Source: Acinetobacter calcoaceticus ANC 3811
Lineage (GTDB): Bacteria > Pseudomonadota > Gammaproteobacteria > Pseudomonadales > Moraxellaceae
Direction: 5' to 3'
Length of the DNA: 64,000 bases
Assembly (NCBI RefSeq): GCF_000399665.1
Contig: NZ_KB976986.1
Coordinates: 3,382,873 to 3,446,872, forward strand
Of this stretch, positions 36,533-46,551 are shown piece by piece. Under the pieces are notes generated by a model. That model did not search any database and was not told the DNA's origin. It saw nothing but the letters and a program-made list of their open reading frames with translations. The first letter of the stretch is position 1; each line of letters begins with the position of its first letter. Position numbers and translations under genes: made by a program.

Positions 36533-37888
36533 ATGCAAAGTAAAACGTTATTTCTATTAGGTCTATGTACGATTTTAAGTACAACTGCATCAGCTCTTCC
36601 TTTAGATTCTAAAGGTGCTAAACAGCGATTAAATCAGGCAGCAAAACAAAAAGTATTTCAGGGTAAAATCGATTTAGATGCCTTGGTGAATAATGATTCG
36701 AATGATTTAATTGTTGAATACAATATTGCTTCGGTGAGCGTGCCTTCTGGGTTAGAACGGCGAAGTTATATTGCAACAAATAAGAAAAATTTACAGGCAA
36801 GGTTTAACCGTGCTGGTGGTGTTCAAGTACTTCGGGACTACAATAATTTGCCTTTAGCTTTTTATCGGATTAGTAACCGCGAAGCTTTGGTCTCTTTACT
36901 CAATGATCCGAATGTTAAAGCGGTTTATCCAAATCGTATTAATCAAACCACGACCAATGAAAGTTTACCTTTAATTAATCAACCACAAGCAAATACCAAT
37001 GGTTTCACTGGTGAAGGTTCAAGTGTGGCAGTGATTGATACAGGGGTGAATTATCTTCATTCTGATTTTGGTTGTACGGCAGTAAACACACCATCAAATA
37101 CTTGTCGCGTTGTTTACTCATTTGATAGTGCACCAGATGACGGCACTTTAGATGATGATGGGCATGGTAGTAATGTTTCAGGCATTGTGTCCAAGGTTGC
37201 CACCAAGACTAAAATTATTGGTATTGATACCTTCCGACGTGTTCGGGTGAATGGTCAGTGGGGTAGTACTGCTTATGACAGCGATATTCTGGCGGCTTTA
37301 AACTGGACTGCAAATAATGCCCAGACTTATAACATTAAAGCGGTGAATTTAAGCCTTGGTGTGCCAGGTGTTAAATACACTTCAGAATGTAGTAATAGCA
37401 GTTATGCAACAGCATTTGCTAATGCACGAGCTGCTGGTGTGGTTCCAGTTGTAGCTTCAGGCAATGATGCATTTTCAGATGGAATTTCATCTCCTGCCTG
37501 TGTTGCTGGTGCAGTAAGAGTTGGTGCTGTTTATGACAGCAATATTGGAGGAGTGTCATGGGGGAATCCTGTGAAATGTTCTGACCCAACAACAGCAGCA
37601 GACAAAGTAGCGTGCTTCAGTAATGGTGGTAGTCTTGTGACTTTATTGGCACCGGGAGCAATGATTACGGCAGGTGGTTACACCATGGGTGGTACATCTC
37701 AAGCGACACCGCATGTGGCAGGTGCGATTGCTTTATTACGAGCGAATAGCGTGAGCCCAACAGAAAGTATTGATCAAACCATTAGCCGTTTAAAAACGAC
37801 AGGTAAACCAATTACTGACTCAAGAACGGGCTTGGTTTTCCCGCGTATTGATTTACTGGCAGCAACAAATGGTTTAACCATTAATTAA
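36533..37888 (+). CDS. Secreted subtilisin-like (S8) serine protease
   Basis: The product is 451 residues from the ATG at 36533, which has ACGGAGAA upstream; an earlier ATG lacks a signal. The signal peptide is KTLFLLGLCTILSTTASA. A propeptide of about 120 residues with an inhibitor-like fold (VSVPSGLERRSYIATNKK) follows. The catalytic triad is in the standard order: Asp in VAVIDTGVNYLHSDF, His in DDGHGSNVSGIV and Ser in MGGTSQATPHVAGAIALL. The enzyme should be exported and self-cleaved, and cut proteins outside the inner membrane. Several Cys pairs (for example CTAVNTPSNTC) suggest disulphides. No autotransporter or C-terminal sorting part is present. Confidence 0.9.
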   Translation: MQSKTLFLLGLCTILSTTASALPLDSKGAKQRLNQAAKQKVFQGKIDLDALVNNDSNDLIVEYNIASVSVPSGLERRSYIATNKKNLQARFNRAGGVQVLRDYNNLPLAFYRISNREALVSLLNDPNVKAVYPNRINQTTTNESLPLINQPQANTNGFTGEGSSVAVIDTGVNYLHSDFGCTAVNTPSNTCRVVYSFDSAPDDGTLDDDGHGSNVSGIVSKVATKTKIIGIDTFRRVRVNGQWGSTAYDSDILAALNWTANNAQTYNIKAVNLSLGVPGVKYTSECSNSSYATAFANARAAGVVPVVASGNDAFSDGISSPACVAGAVRVGAVYDSNIGGVSWGNPVKCSDPTTAADKVACFSNGGSLVTLLAPGAMITAGGYTMGGTSQATPHVAGAIALLRANSVSPTESIDQTISRLKTTGKPITDSRTGLVFPRIDLLAATNGLTIN

Positions 37889-37942
37889 ATAGCTTATTTA
37901 TAATTTTTTAAATTAGGTCCAAGAAATTTTTAAAATAGCTAT

Positions 37943-37980
37943 AACCCGTTGCAGAAGGTAGCTTCTGCAACGGGTTTTCT
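37943..37980 (+). terminator. Rho-independent terminator
   Basis: AACCCGTTGCAGAAG and CTTCTGCAACGGGTT pair around GTAG, followed by TTTTCT, 55 bases after the protease stop. It is a strong 15-pair stem. Confidence 0.88.
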
Positions 37981-37991
37981 ATGGAAGAGTA

Positions 37992-38426
37992 TTACTTACA
38001 CTTTGCTAAATTTGCAGGATTAAAGTTATTTTGGAGTTTTTTGAAATTATTCTGAATTTCTGGATCTTGAATGTTAAAAGTGGTCGAGCTTTTGGTCGTA
38101 GAGTTTGTTGCCTGATTTAATATGCCTGACTCATCAGGGTATTGTTGTGTAAATGATGTGGCTGAAATCAGACCCTTATCATTAAATACCCAGTGTTCAG
38201 TAACATGTCCGCCCCCTAAATATCCCGTAAATTCAATCAGACAAGCTTGCTTATCTTGTTTAATGAGTTTGGCTACGTTACCTGTAGTCGATGGATAAGC
38301 TTCGATATTGGTATCTTGCTCTAAAACTTGTGCCGGAGAATAAGACGAAGACGGAGGTGCAGAGGTTGCACATGCAGTTAATGCTAAGCCACATAGTGTT
38401 GAAAAGAGAAGTTTTTGACTATTCAT
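37992..38426 (-). CDS. Lipoprotein of unknown function
   Basis: The product is 144 residues from the ATG at 38426, which has TAGGAA upstream. The lipoprotein signal ends LALTAC-ATS. The mature part has a Ser/Pro linker, then a small domain with KQACLIEFTGYLGGGHVTEHWVFND and a conserved end FNPANLAKCK. Two Cys late in the chain may form a disulphide. No known family is recognised. It faces the protease across a terminator. Confidence 0.7.
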   Translation of the reverse strand: MNSQKLLFSTLCGLALTACATSAPPSSSYSPAQVLEQDTNIEAYPSTTGNVAKLIKQDKQACLIEFTGYLGGGHVTEHWVFNDKGLISATSFTQQYPDESGILNQATNSTTKSSTTFNIQDPEIQNNFKKLQNNFNPANLAKCK

Positions 38427-38522
38427 AAGGCAGATTCCTAGCTCTTTATAGTTGATGATCATTAGTTCTAGTTAAATATCTGTATTTATAAAAGCGCGAA
38501 TTTATCGCGCTGTCCAAGCAAA

Positions 38523-38942
38523 TTAGTTCGTTGTTGTGCTCGATTTACTTAACTGACCTTGCTCTATCGGAATGCTTTCACCATTTCGGCTACTGGTAAT
38601 ATTTTGCTTCGCTTGATCTATTTTATTTTCTGTAAACGCTTTAGCTGTATCTGCTTTTTGCTGAACGACTTCTGCTTTTTCAGCCGTAAATTCTTTGGTG
38701 TTTTGCCATTTTTCACTAATTTTATTTGAGGTCTTTTCAGAAGCTCCTTGAATAGAGTCTCCTAAATTTTGTATGCCTTTTCCTGTTTTGTATAGCAATA
38801 CACGACCTAAACTTGGGTTGTCACCATAAGGTTGTGCTTTAGAGGTTGTTTCACCCACTTGTTGTGGTTGCGTTGTTTCTGCAAATAAGGTTGATGAAGC
38901 CAACATAGAGGTCGCAATACATAAAATGTGTATGGTTTTCAT
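38523..38942 (-). CDS. Secreted helical protein related to the repeat protein
   Basis: The product is 139 residues from the ATG at 38942, chosen for GGGGAG upstream and a clean signal peptide (MKTIHILCIATSMLASSTLFAE). The mature part is charged and helical, with KTSNKISEKWQNTKEFTAEKAEVVQQKADTAKAFTENK. The KEFTAEK block is shared with the repeat-rich protein at 34776-35609, so the two may be distant relatives in the same envelope role. No catalytic motif is seen. Confidence 0.65.
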   Translation of the reverse strand: MKTIHILCIATSMLASSTLFAETTQPQQVGETTSKAQPYGDNPSLGRVLLYKTGKGIQNLGDSIQGASEKTSNKISEKWQNTKEFTAEKAEVVQQKADTAKAFTENKIDQAKQNITSSRNGESIPIEQGQLSKSSTTTN

Positions 38943-39119
38943 TTTGGATAAATCTCCCCAACCAGAATCAAAAGATGAAGTGGTGATCTTACTGTTAAAA
39001 ATAAAGCTTGTACTGCAATGAGATAAAACCCATACGATTTGATTACGATAAATCATCACTTGATCGCAATAAAGTAATTATCCCAATGACTCATAAACAA
39101 AATTCAGACTTAATTAAGT

Positions 39120-39956
39120 CTAAAAACATATCTCGAGCTTTATGATTGCTGACATTTTTGTGCCAAAAAATTGATTCTGCATAAAGGCAAGGTGTTCAAA
39201 TTTATAGCCTCGAATATTGGTTAAATTTTTATATTGTTCATAAATACTCTTCGGTACCAAAGACACACCAGAGCCTGCACTGACGCAACCAATAATGGTG
39301 GCGTAACTGGTAATGCTAGTAATTGGAAGTGAAATATTTTTGAGCTTAAGCCATTCTTCAAGAGCTGCTCGGTAAGGACAGCCTTCAGTCCACATAAAAA
39401 TTTCTTTACCAATCAGGTCTTCTTGATTGTGGATCTCTCCCAAAGAATGAGATGCAATCAAGACCATTTCTTCTTGGTAAATACTAAGTTTATTTAGCAG
39501 AGGAAACTCAATATTGCCCGCGACAATTGCACCATCAAGTTTGTGCTGAGAAATATCGACTAATAGCTGTTTCCATGTGCCTGTAATAATTTGAATGGAA
39601 ACCTCTGGAAAACGTTGATGATATTTCGCCAGTAAATTGGGTAGGCGAGTTGTAGCAGAAGATTCAATCGCCCCAATTTTTAATGGACCAGAGGGCGGTG
39701 CATCAGGGTGAATACTTCGTTTTGCTTCATCGCATAGCGCTAAAATTTTATGGCAATAATTAAGGAAAATCTCACCAGCAGGAGTGAGTTTTAAACTTTT
39801 TCCTTCCCGATAAAACAGCGGTGCGCCTAGTTCTTCTTCGAGTTGTTTAATGCGCGTTGTGATATTGGATGGTACACAATGTAGTTGCATTGATGCCTTA
39901 GCCATTGTTCCGCATTCAACCACGGTCTGAAACATTTTTAACTGTGCGATATCCAT
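39120..39956 (-). CDS. LysR-family transcriptional regulator
   Basis: This 278-residue LysR-type regulator has the winged-helix domain at residues 1-60 (MDIAQLKMFQTVVECGTMAKASMQLHC, then SNITTRIKQLEEELGAPLFYR). The rest is the substrate-binding fold (LKIGAIESSATTRLPNLL, then GVSLVPKSIYEQ). It is divergently placed 108 bases from the EamA transporter gene, so by the common LysR pattern it probably controls that transporter and itself. The inducer is unknown. Confidence 0.9.
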   Translation of the reverse strand: MDIAQLKMFQTVVECGTMAKASMQLHCVPSNITTRIKQLEEELGAPLFYREGKSLKLTPAGEIFLNYCHKILALCDEAKRSIHPDAPPSGPLKIGAIESSATTRLPNLLAKYHQRFPEVSIQIITGTWKQLLVDISQHKLDGAIVAGNIEFPLLNKLSIYQEEMVLIASHSLGEIHNQEDLIGKEIFMWTEGCPYRAALEEWLKLKNISLPITSITSYATIIGCVSAGSGVSLVPKSIYEQYKNLTNIRGYKFEHLAFMQNQFFGTKMSAIIKLEICF

Positions 39957-40064
39957 GTTTTATCATTCACTTTTAATGAATATTTGACTCAATATAAGTT
40001 AATTTTATTCAACTATCCATGCGCATATGATGAAAGAGTTCCATTTCATTAGTGCAGATTTAAC

Positions 40065-40952
40065 ATGGCAATATCTCTTGCTGCCGAAACTCAGCCTCCC
40101 GCATTTAAACTCTATGTATGTATTGCTGTGACTGTTTTTTGTTGGGGTTATTCACCTATTGGTGTGCATAGTGCTTTGCATTCATATACACCGCAGCATA
40201 TTGCCTTGCTTCGCTTTTTGATTGCATCGTTTTTTTTACTGCTTTTGGTCATGAAAAAAGGCATTCAACCTTTAAAGTGGAAAGATGCTCCTGCACTTGC
40301 TGTATTAGGATTTTTCTCTGTAACTCTGCATCATTTGCTTATAAATACAGGGCAGCAATATGTAACTGCGGTCGCATCCAGTATTCTAAGTCAATCTATT
40401 CCGTTATTTACCTTTATTATTTCAGCTTTGCTTTTTAAGGAGCAAATCAGTTTCAAACATTGGTTATGTATTTTGCTGGGACTTTGTGGCGCCGTGTTGG
40501 TGGTTAGTGGAGATCATGGTTTTGGTGTGCCAAGTCCTTATAGTTTATTAATTGTTTTAGCCGCAATTGCATGGGGGCTGTATTTTAATTTATATAAAAA
40601 ATTTGCTTTAAATTACGATGCCTTGAGCATGATGTGCTACATCATCTGGTTCGGAACGCTTCCTTTACTGTTTTATAGCGCCAATTTACCTAATGAAATT
40701 TTACATGCCATTTGGCAAGCCAATATGTCGGTTGTCTTATTGGGTATTTTCCCAAGTGCAATGGCTTATGTACTTTGGGGATATGTACTTAAAAATATGC
40801 CGTTAACGATTGCATCGAATTTTTTGTATTGTTCGCCAATTGTTGCCATGAGTTTAGCCGTTGTTTTCTTAAATGAAAAACCGTCAATGATGGTGCTGTT
40901 AGGTGGAGTAATTATTGTGGGGAGTTTGGTGTGGATGAATTGGAAAAAATAA
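40065..40952 (+). CDS. EamA/DMT-family transporter
   Basis: This 295-residue drug/metabolite transporter has two EamA repeats (about residues 14-145 and 155-290) and around ten helices. Family marks include FCWGYSPIGVHSAL, SSILSQSIPLFTFIISALLFKEQIS and the repeat-2 match FPSAMAYVLWGYVLKNMPL. Such proteins export amino acids, nucleosides or drugs. The substrate is not readable. The divergent LysR gene is the likely regulator. Confidence 0.9.
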   Translation: MAISLAAETQPPAFKLYVCIAVTVFCWGYSPIGVHSALHSYTPQHIALLRFLIASFFLLLLVMKKGIQPLKWKDAPALAVLGFFSVTLHHLLINTGQQYVTAVASSILSQSIPLFTFIISALLFKEQISFKHWLCILLGLCGAVLVVSGDHGFGVPSPYSLLIVLAAIAWGLYFNLYKKFALNYDALSMMCYIIWFGTLPLLFYSANLPNEILHAIWQANMSVVLLGIFPSAMAYVLWGYVLKNMPLTIASNFLYCSPIVAMSLAVVFLNEKPSMMVLLGGVIIVGSLVWMNWKK

Positions 40953-41135
40953 TTTTTGTACTAAGCTGAGTAGATAATAATGTGGCAGTTATTGAATGCT
41001 GATTTAAAAATGAGAATATTAATTTCATTAAAAAGTCACTTAAATCAGCATGCCTCAATAGTTTTTAGAATTTACTTTAATTAATTTCACCATGAAAAGT
41101 TTGATCATAGCCAAAAATAAAGATTTAAAATTGAA

Positions 41136-41585
41136 TTATTCTACTCTTTCGACTTTTTCAATATGACTAGAGGAATCATACGTAATCTCAATTACTACTT
41201 TCTCTTTGTTAAGTGCGGAGTCTGAGATTGATACTGTTTCGTCCACTGAATCGAGCGATAACTCACTCGGCATTACATTGTGTAAGGTCGACACGATTGT
41301 ATTCGCTATTAAGCCGTTATATAAAGCCATTCCATATGCTTTTGGTTTATTGTTAATTTTATAATAAGTGATCGTATCTATCCTTTTATCTCCAATGAGC
41401 CTACTTACTACGGGCGGATGGAATTTATTTAGAAATTCATTTCGAGACATTCCAACCACATTAATCTTTTCTATAGCAGGTGGGTTTGTAGTGTCAGGTA
41501 AAGTGATCCGATGAGGATTTATAGAACAGGCTATTTGTCCAATGGATAAGATAGAAATAACAAGTAATAAAATATTCTTTTTCAT
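41136..41585 (-). CDS. Small lipoprotein, unknown function
   Basis: This is a 149-residue protein with a lipoprotein signal (MKKNILLLVISILSIGQIAC-S). The mature part contains NVVGMSRNEFLNKFHPPVV-like residues, which resemble the short helix-strand unit of SmpA/BamE-type lipoproteins, and ends with a Val/Glu-rich strand. A BamE-like fold is only a guess. The nearest genes are on other strands, so no operon is evident. Confidence 0.6.
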   Translation of the reverse strand: MKKNILLLVISILSIGQIACSINPHRITLPDTTNPPAIEKINVVGMSRNEFLNKFHPPVVSRLIGDKRIDTITYYKINNKPKAYGMALYNGLIANTIVSTLHNVMPSELSLDSVDETVSISDSALNKEKVVIEITYDSSSHIEKVERVE

Positions 41586-41867
41586 TTATATAATCTTAAT
41601 TAATAAAAGCTGCTAATTTATAACGATATTTTTTGAAAATATCAAATTATTATAAAGACTTATCTATGAAAAATACTTACACCAATAAACGTCGTAAACA
41701 AGTTAGGTAATTGAATCAATTATTGCGCTACTGTGTAGGGTCATTATTATAAAAAGTTTTAATATGGATGAATTGGGGGAATAGGCGTACCATCGAATAA
41801 GCTATAGATCATTAAACTATCTGTAGATTAATGCTATGTCATACGCTACTTGCTTTAAGAGAATGAG

Positions 41868-42152
41868 ATGATTGTTGTTACCTTGACCTATAAAAAAACA
41901 TTAGCCGAAGTTAATGCTGTACTTAAAGAGCATATTGCATTTTTAGATCACTACTATGAGCAAAAGAAGTTTTTGGCATCGGGTCGCCGAGAAAATAGAG
42001 TAGGTGGGGTGATTTTAGTTTTAAGCTCTTCGATTCCACAAGCTGAAGAGATCATGAAAAATGATCCGTTTTATATTCATGATGTGGCTGATTATGATTT
42101 TATGTGGTTTGAGCCATCGAAAAGTTTAGAAGAAATTAAAGCATTTGTTTAA
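41868..42152 (+). CDS. YciI-like protein
   Basis: This 94-residue ferredoxin-fold protein of the YciI group has EHIAFLDHYYEQKKFLASGRRENRVGG, then PFYIHDVADYDFMWFEPS. The conserved His-Asp pair of the family is in the first of these. YciI proteins are small homodimeric enzymes or binding domains with poorly known substrates. GAGA lies before the ATG. It is a single gene closed by a terminator shared with glyS. Confidence 0.85.
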   Translation: MIVVTLTYKKTLAEVNAVLKEHIAFLDHYYEQKKFLASGRRENRVGGVILVLSSSIPQAEEIMKNDPFYIHDVADYDFMWFEPSKSLEEIKAFV

Positions 42153-42157
42153 CGTAA

Positions 42158-42194
42158 AAAATAAAGGGATCTATAGAAGATCCCTTTATTTAGT
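42158..42194. terminator. Bidirectional terminator between yciI-like gene and glyS
   Basis: AAATAAAGGGATCT (42160-42173) pairs with AGATCCCTTTATTT (42179-42192). A- and T-runs on both sides allow it to end the plus-strand gene and the minus-strand glyQS message. Confidence 0.85.
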
Positions 42195-42204
42195 CATAAG
42201 CTAA

Positions 42205-44274
42205 TTAACCCTGCAACACACTCACATCAGCAATAGCAGTAAACAAGTTACGCAACTGAGCCAATAAACGTAAACGGTTTGCCTTCAGGTCAGCATCATC
42301 TGCCATTACCATTACGCTATCAAAGAATGCATCAATCGGTGCGCGAAGTGCTGCAAGCTTAGAAAGGGCAGCAGTGTAGTCTTTTGCTGCGAGTAATGGT
42401 TCAACCACAGGTGTAACTGCTTGAAGCTCAGCAAATAATGCTTTTTCAGCATCTTCAACCAAGTTCACTTCCACTACAGAACCTTCTGGTGCAGCTTCTT
42501 TTGCAAGAATGTTAGCAACACGTTTGTTTGCAGCAGCAAGTGCGGCAGCTTCAGGTAATGCGCGGAAGTGGTTTACAGCATTTACGCGCTTGTCAAAATC
42601 AAGTGGAGATTTTGGTGCAAGTGCTTGAACTGCTTGAAGTACGTCAACAGCAACACCTTGGTCTTCGTACTTAGCACGGTAACGACCCTCCAAGAATGCA
42701 ACAGCATCAGCACGAGTTTTGTCGTGGTCTTTAACGATGTCGCCATAACCTTGAAGTGCAAGGTTAATTAACTCTTCAATCGTTACGTCTAATTCATTTT
42801 CAATGATTAAACGTAAGATACCAATTGCTGAACGACGAAGAGCAAATGGGTCTTTAGAACCTGTAGGCGCTTGTCCAATTCCGAAAATACCAACGAGCGT
42901 ATCTAAACGGTCAGCAAGAGCAATGGTTGTACCTGTTTTTGTTTTTGGTAAAACATCACCAGCAAATTTTGGTAAATATTGCTCGCCTAAAGCTTCTGAA
43001 ACTTCAGTGTTTTCGCCTTCAATGCGTGCATAGTAAGTACCAGCAATACCTTGAAGTTCTGGGAACTCACCAACAAGCTCTGAAGTTAAGTCGCATTTAG
43101 CAAGTAATGCAGCTTTTTCAGCATCTGCTGGGTTTGCGCCAGTGATTGGAGACAACGCAACAGCAAGTTTTGCAATACGTGTTGATTTGTCCCAAAGCGT
43201 ACCAAGTTGTGCTTGGAATACCATGTTTGCTAGTTTTTCTTTACGAGATGCAAGCGGTTGCTTTTGATCTTGTAAGAAGAAGAATTCAGCATCAGATAAA
43301 CGCGGGCGAACAACTTTTTCGTTACCTTCAATAATTTGAATCGGATCTTTAGACTCAATATTTGAAACAGTAATGAAGTAAGGCTGTAATTTACCTTCGC
43401 TATTGATCAAGCAGAAATACTTCTGGTTGTCTTGCATAGTCGTAATAAGGGCTTCTTGAGGAACAGCAAGAAAGCGCTCTTCAAAGTTTGCACGAAGAGC
43501 AACTGGCCATTCAACGAGGCTTGTTACTTCATCAAGTAAATCACTTGGAACAATAGCAGTTGCGTTAACTTCATCAGCCAATTTCTTTACTTGTTCTTGA
43601 ATGGTTGCTTGACGTTTTTCAAAGTTCGCAACAACGTAAGCTTTTTCTAAAGCAGTTAAATATTCATTTGCATGCGCTAAAGTCACAGCTTCAGGTGCAT
43701 GGAAACGGTGACCATAAGTCACATTACCAGCTTTGTGATCTTGAATAGTTGCGTCAACAATTTGGTCATCTTTAAGTAAAAGAACCCATTTCACTGGACG
43801 TACAAATTCGGTACGGCTTGCAGCAGAACGCATGCGCTTAGCAATCGGTAAGTTATCTAGCGCAGTTTGTAAAATCTGTGGAAGTAAAGCATCAAGGCTT
43901 TGACCTTTCACATCTTTTAAATAGCAAACTTTTTCAACTTTACCTGCTTGGAAAGTAGAAAGCTGATCAACAGTAATCCCTTGACCACGCATAAAGCCTT
44001 CGAGTGCTTTAGTTGGTTTGCCTTCTGCATCGTAAGCTGCTTGAACAGCAGGGCCGTCAAAACGTTTTTGTGTATCAGCTTGAGCAGCATCGATATCAAC
44101 AATTTTAAGCGCTAAACGACGTGGAGCTGCATAAGCTTCAATAGATGCGAAGTTTAAGCCTGCATCTTTTAAGCCTTTTACCGTTTCGGCTTGTAATGCA
44201 TCACGTAAGTTTTTTAAGCTTTTTGGTGGAAGTTCTTCGCAGCCAAGTTCGAATAAAACAGTATGTTTGCTCAT
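42205..44274 (-). CDS. glyS: Glycyl-tRNA synthetase beta subunit
   Basis: The product is 689 residues, the full length of the bacterial beta subunit. It begins [22 protein letters not shown], has the conserved RRLALKI and [23 protein letters not shown] stretches, and [35 protein letters not shown], and ends in an anticodon-binding-like helix bundle with [19 protein letters not shown]. With GlyQ it forms the alpha2beta2 enzyme that charges tRNA-Gly in the cytoplasm. Its ATG overlaps the glyQ stop by one base (TAATG). Confidence 0.96.
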   Translation of the reverse strand: MSKHTVLFELGCEELPPKSLKNLRDALQAETVKGLKDAGLNFASIEAYAAPRRLALKIVDIDAAQADTQKRFDGPAVQAAYDAEGKPTKALEGFMRGQGITVDQLSTFQAGKVEKVCYLKDVKGQSLDALLPQILQTALDNLPIAKRMRSAASRTEFVRPVKWVLLLKDDQIVDATIQDHKAGNVTYGHRFHAPEAVTLAHANEYLTALEKAYVVANFEKRQATIQEQVKKLADEVNATAIVPSDLLDEVTSLVEWPVALRANFEERFLAVPQEALITTMQDNQKYFCLINSEGKLQPYFITVSNIESKDPIQIIEGNEKVVRPRLSDAEFFFLQDQKQPLASRKEKLANMVFQAQLGTLWDKSTRIAKLAVALSPITGANPADAEKAALLAKCDLTSELVGEFPELQGIAGTYYARIEGENTEVSEALGEQYLPKFAGDVLPKTKTGTTIALADRLDTLVGIFGIGQAPTGSKDPFALRRSAIGILRLIIENELDVTIEELINLALQGYGDIVKDHDKTRADAVAFLEGRYRAKYEDQGVAVDVLQAVQALAPKSPLDFDKRVNAVNHFRALPEAAALAAANKRVANILAKEAAPEGSVVEVNLVEDAEKALFAELQAVTPVVEPLLAAKDYTAALSKLAALRAPIDAFFDSVMVMADDADLKANRLRLLAQLRNLFTAIADVSVLQG

Positions 44275-45251
44275 TAGTTTTTCTCCGCCTTTGCTGCTTC
44301 ACTTTCAGCTTGTGCTTTCAACTGTGCCAATACTTCATCACGTAAGTGTGGTTCTGCCATTGGGAAGCCAAGCTCTGCACGTGCTTGTACATAACTTTGT
44401 GCAATAGCACGCGCTAAAGTACGTACACGTAAAATGTAACGTTGACGCTCAGTCACAGAAATTGCGCCACGTGCATCAAGTAAGTTAAAGGTATGAGACG
44501 CTTTAACAACTTGCTCATAAGCAGGAAGAGAAAGTTTTGCTTCAATTAAACGGTTTGCTTCTGATTCGTAAAAATCAAACAGTTCAAATAGTTTTTCAAC
44601 TGGAGCGTATTCAAAGTTGTAAGTCGATTGCTCAACTTCATTTTGATGGAATACGTCGCCGTAAGTCACAGTACCGAATTGGCCTTTGGTCCAAACAAGG
44701 TCATAAACCGAGTCAACACCTTGAAGGTACATTGCAAGACGTTCTAAACCGTAAGTGATTTCGCCTGTTACTGGGTAACATTCAACACCACCGACTTGTT
44801 GGAAGTAAGTGAACTGAGTCACTTCCATACCATTCAGCCAAACTTCCCAACCTAAGCCCCAAGCACCTAGCGTCGGAGATTCCCAGTTGTCTTCTACGAA
44901 ACGAATATCGTGAGTAAGCGTATCAATCCCGATTGCTTTTAAAGAATCAAGATAGAGCTGTTGGATGTTGTCTGGATTTGGCTTAAGTACCACTTGGAAC
45001 TGGTAGTAGTGTTGCAAACGGTTCGGGTTTTCACCATAGCGGCCATCTTTTGGACGACGTGAAGGTTGAACGTATGCAGCATTCCAAGTTTCAGGCCCTA
45101 AAGCACGTAAGAATGTTGCGGTGTGGAATGTTCCAGCGCCCATTTCCATGTCGTAAGGTTGTAGTACGACGCAGCCTTGTTCGGCCCAATAGTTTTGTAG
45201 GGCAAGAATTAAGCCCTGAAATGTATCAATGTGCGAGATGGCGCGACTCAT
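44274..45251 (-). CDS. glyQ: Glycyl-tRNA synthetase alpha subunit
   Basis: This 325-residue class II catalytic subunit has [34 protein letters not shown] at the N-terminus, motif 2 with [28 protein letters not shown], and [22 protein letters not shown]. It makes glycyl-adenylate and passes glycine to tRNA. It is co-translated with glyS downstream, as usual. The C-terminal end is slightly longer and Lys/Glu-rich than in E. coli. Confidence 0.96.
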   Translation of the reverse strand: MSRAISHIDTFQGLILALQNYWAEQGCVVLQPYDMEMGAGTFHTATFLRALGPETWNAAYVQPSRRPKDGRYGENPNRLQHYYQFQVVLKPNPDNIQQLYLDSLKAIGIDTLTHDIRFVEDNWESPTLGAWGLGWEVWLNGMEVTQFTYFQQVGGVECYPVTGEITYGLERLAMYLQGVDSVYDLVWTKGQFGTVTYGDVFHQNEVEQSTYNFEYAPVEKLFELFDFYESEANRLIEAKLSLPAYEQVVKASHTFNLLDARGAISVTERQRYILRVRTLARAIAQSYVQARAELGFPMAEPHLRDEVLAQLKAQAESEAAKAEKN

Positions 45252-45319
45252 GTAGCATCCACGAATTTATGAGAAAAATTGCCCCTAAGTATAAGGATTT
45301 TGTGGGGGAGTGGCAAAGG

Positions 45320-45802
45320 CTAGTTTGGGAATTTCAGATTTGATTGTTTAGCTGCTTTTTTCATACTTTTGAGTAGTAATATCCAATAAGTGATAGCAAA
45401 AATTAAAGAAAAACAACTGAAGAAAAATAAGCCCTCTAATGGCATTAGTTCCCATGAGTCTCGAAAAAAAATTATTAAGATATTGGGTATTAAAAAGGTG
45501 AGAATAATTGCACTAGCAAGGATAGAGAAGAAATTAAGGAAATTGAATTTCAATAAGAATAATTGTAAAAAATATGCAGGTATAAAAACTAATATGTAAT
45601 AAATGGCTGCAATAGCCAGCAGTCCGACAGGGGGATTTAGTAGATTCTCAAAAGAAAAATCTTTATGGATGATTGAAGAATTTAAAAATATGAATAAAGT
45701 AACTATGTATAAATATATTGGTGTCATGATTAGACAATGCCAAATTTGATCTTTATCTAGATCTAAATTTTGAGTGAAGATTTTTAAAAAATTAAAAGGC
45801 AT
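45320..45802 (-). CDS. Small four-helix membrane protein
   Basis: The product is 160 residues with an amphipathic start (FNFLKIFTQNLDLDKDQIW), then about four transmembrane helices (around 27-45, 58-85, 90-112 and 120-145) and a Lys-rich end. AGGGTG precedes the ATG. It is clearly paralogous to the next gene upstream, sharing FxKIFxQNLDxxxxQI and SxxKKA near the end. The arrangement resembles small Yip1-type membrane proteins. The function is unknown. Confidence 0.65.
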   Translation of the reverse strand: MPFNFLKIFTQNLDLDKDQIWHCLIMTPIYLYIVTLFIFLNSSIIHKDFSFENLLNPPVGLLAIAAIYYILVFIPAYFLQLFLLKFNFLNFFSILASAIILTFLIPNILIIFFRDSWELMPLEGLFFFSCFSLIFAITYWILLLKSMKKAAKQSNLKFPN

Positions 45803-45836
45803 TTTTGCACCCTGTAATAAAGACTTTCTAACGGAT

Positions 45837-46307
45837 CTAAGAGAAATTTTGGTTTTGAGATTCTTCTGCTTTTTTTATACTTCTGAGTAGTAAAACCCAA
45901 TATGTAATAGCGAAAGTTATAGAAAAATAACTAAAGAAAATGATCATTTCTATTGGTGCGAATTCTAAACACATTAAACTAAGAATTAACGTAGTAAGTA
46001 TGACCGCACTAGTAATAATTGAGAAAAAATTTATGAAATTATACTTTTGCAAGAAAAGTTGACATAGATAAGCAGGTATAAACGCGAGTATGTAATAAGT
46101 CATTACAACCATAAAGAGTATCAATGGCATATTCGCAGCAGTTTTTAGAATTTCTAAAGTGAACCCTTCATATAGCATCATGGTAAAGATCCATAGAAGC
46201 CAAGCAGGTATAAATAAGTAGAGTGGGACTTTTAAAAGGCTATATAAAATTTGGCTTTGATTGGGATCTAAATTTTGAATGAAAATTTTAAAATTAGATT
46301 TTTTCAT
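45837..46307 (-). CDS. Small four-helix membrane protein, paralogue of neighbour
   Basis: The product is 156 residues from the ATG at 46307 (MKKSNFKIFIQNL); an earlier start adds a hydrophobic stretch with no ribosome site. It has the same fold as the next gene: an N-terminal FKIFIQNLDPNQSQI motif, four hydrophobic helices and a basic tail. The pair arose by tandem duplication and may form a hetero-oligomer. No motif gives a function. Confidence 0.62.
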   Translation of the reverse strand: MKKSNFKIFIQNLDPNQSQILYSLLKVPLYLFIPAWLLWIFTMMLYEGFTLEILKTAANMPLILFMVVMTYYILAFIPAYLCQLFLQKYNFINFFSIITSAVILTTLILSLMCLEFAPIEMIIFFSYFSITFAITYWVLLLRSIKKAEESQNQNFS

Positions 46308-46551
46308 ATAAATCAATATGAGTTTGATTCTTATCACTATGTATAGCATGAATAAAAGTTAATGTATTTGAAAATGTGATCAAATCAAAATGTTTAATTA
46401 ATATAGTTCTGCTTATAAGGATTTTATATTCAATTAGCAGAGCGTTCATTCAATGTTGATGTTCTGCTCTTTGAACTTGGATTATAGGCAACCGTTACAG
46501 AATTTTTGTTATATTGAGACATATTAAAAATTATAGAATCGAGAATTAATT

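Noticed and set aside
41667..41711. Fourteen-codon basic peptide frame after the small lipoprotein gene
   Set aside because: It has a start and stop but is too short to support without conservation data, and the ribosome site is poor.
43146..43334. Short plus-strand frames inside glyS
   Set aside because: They are shadows of a highly conserved, full-length synthetase gene on the minus strand.
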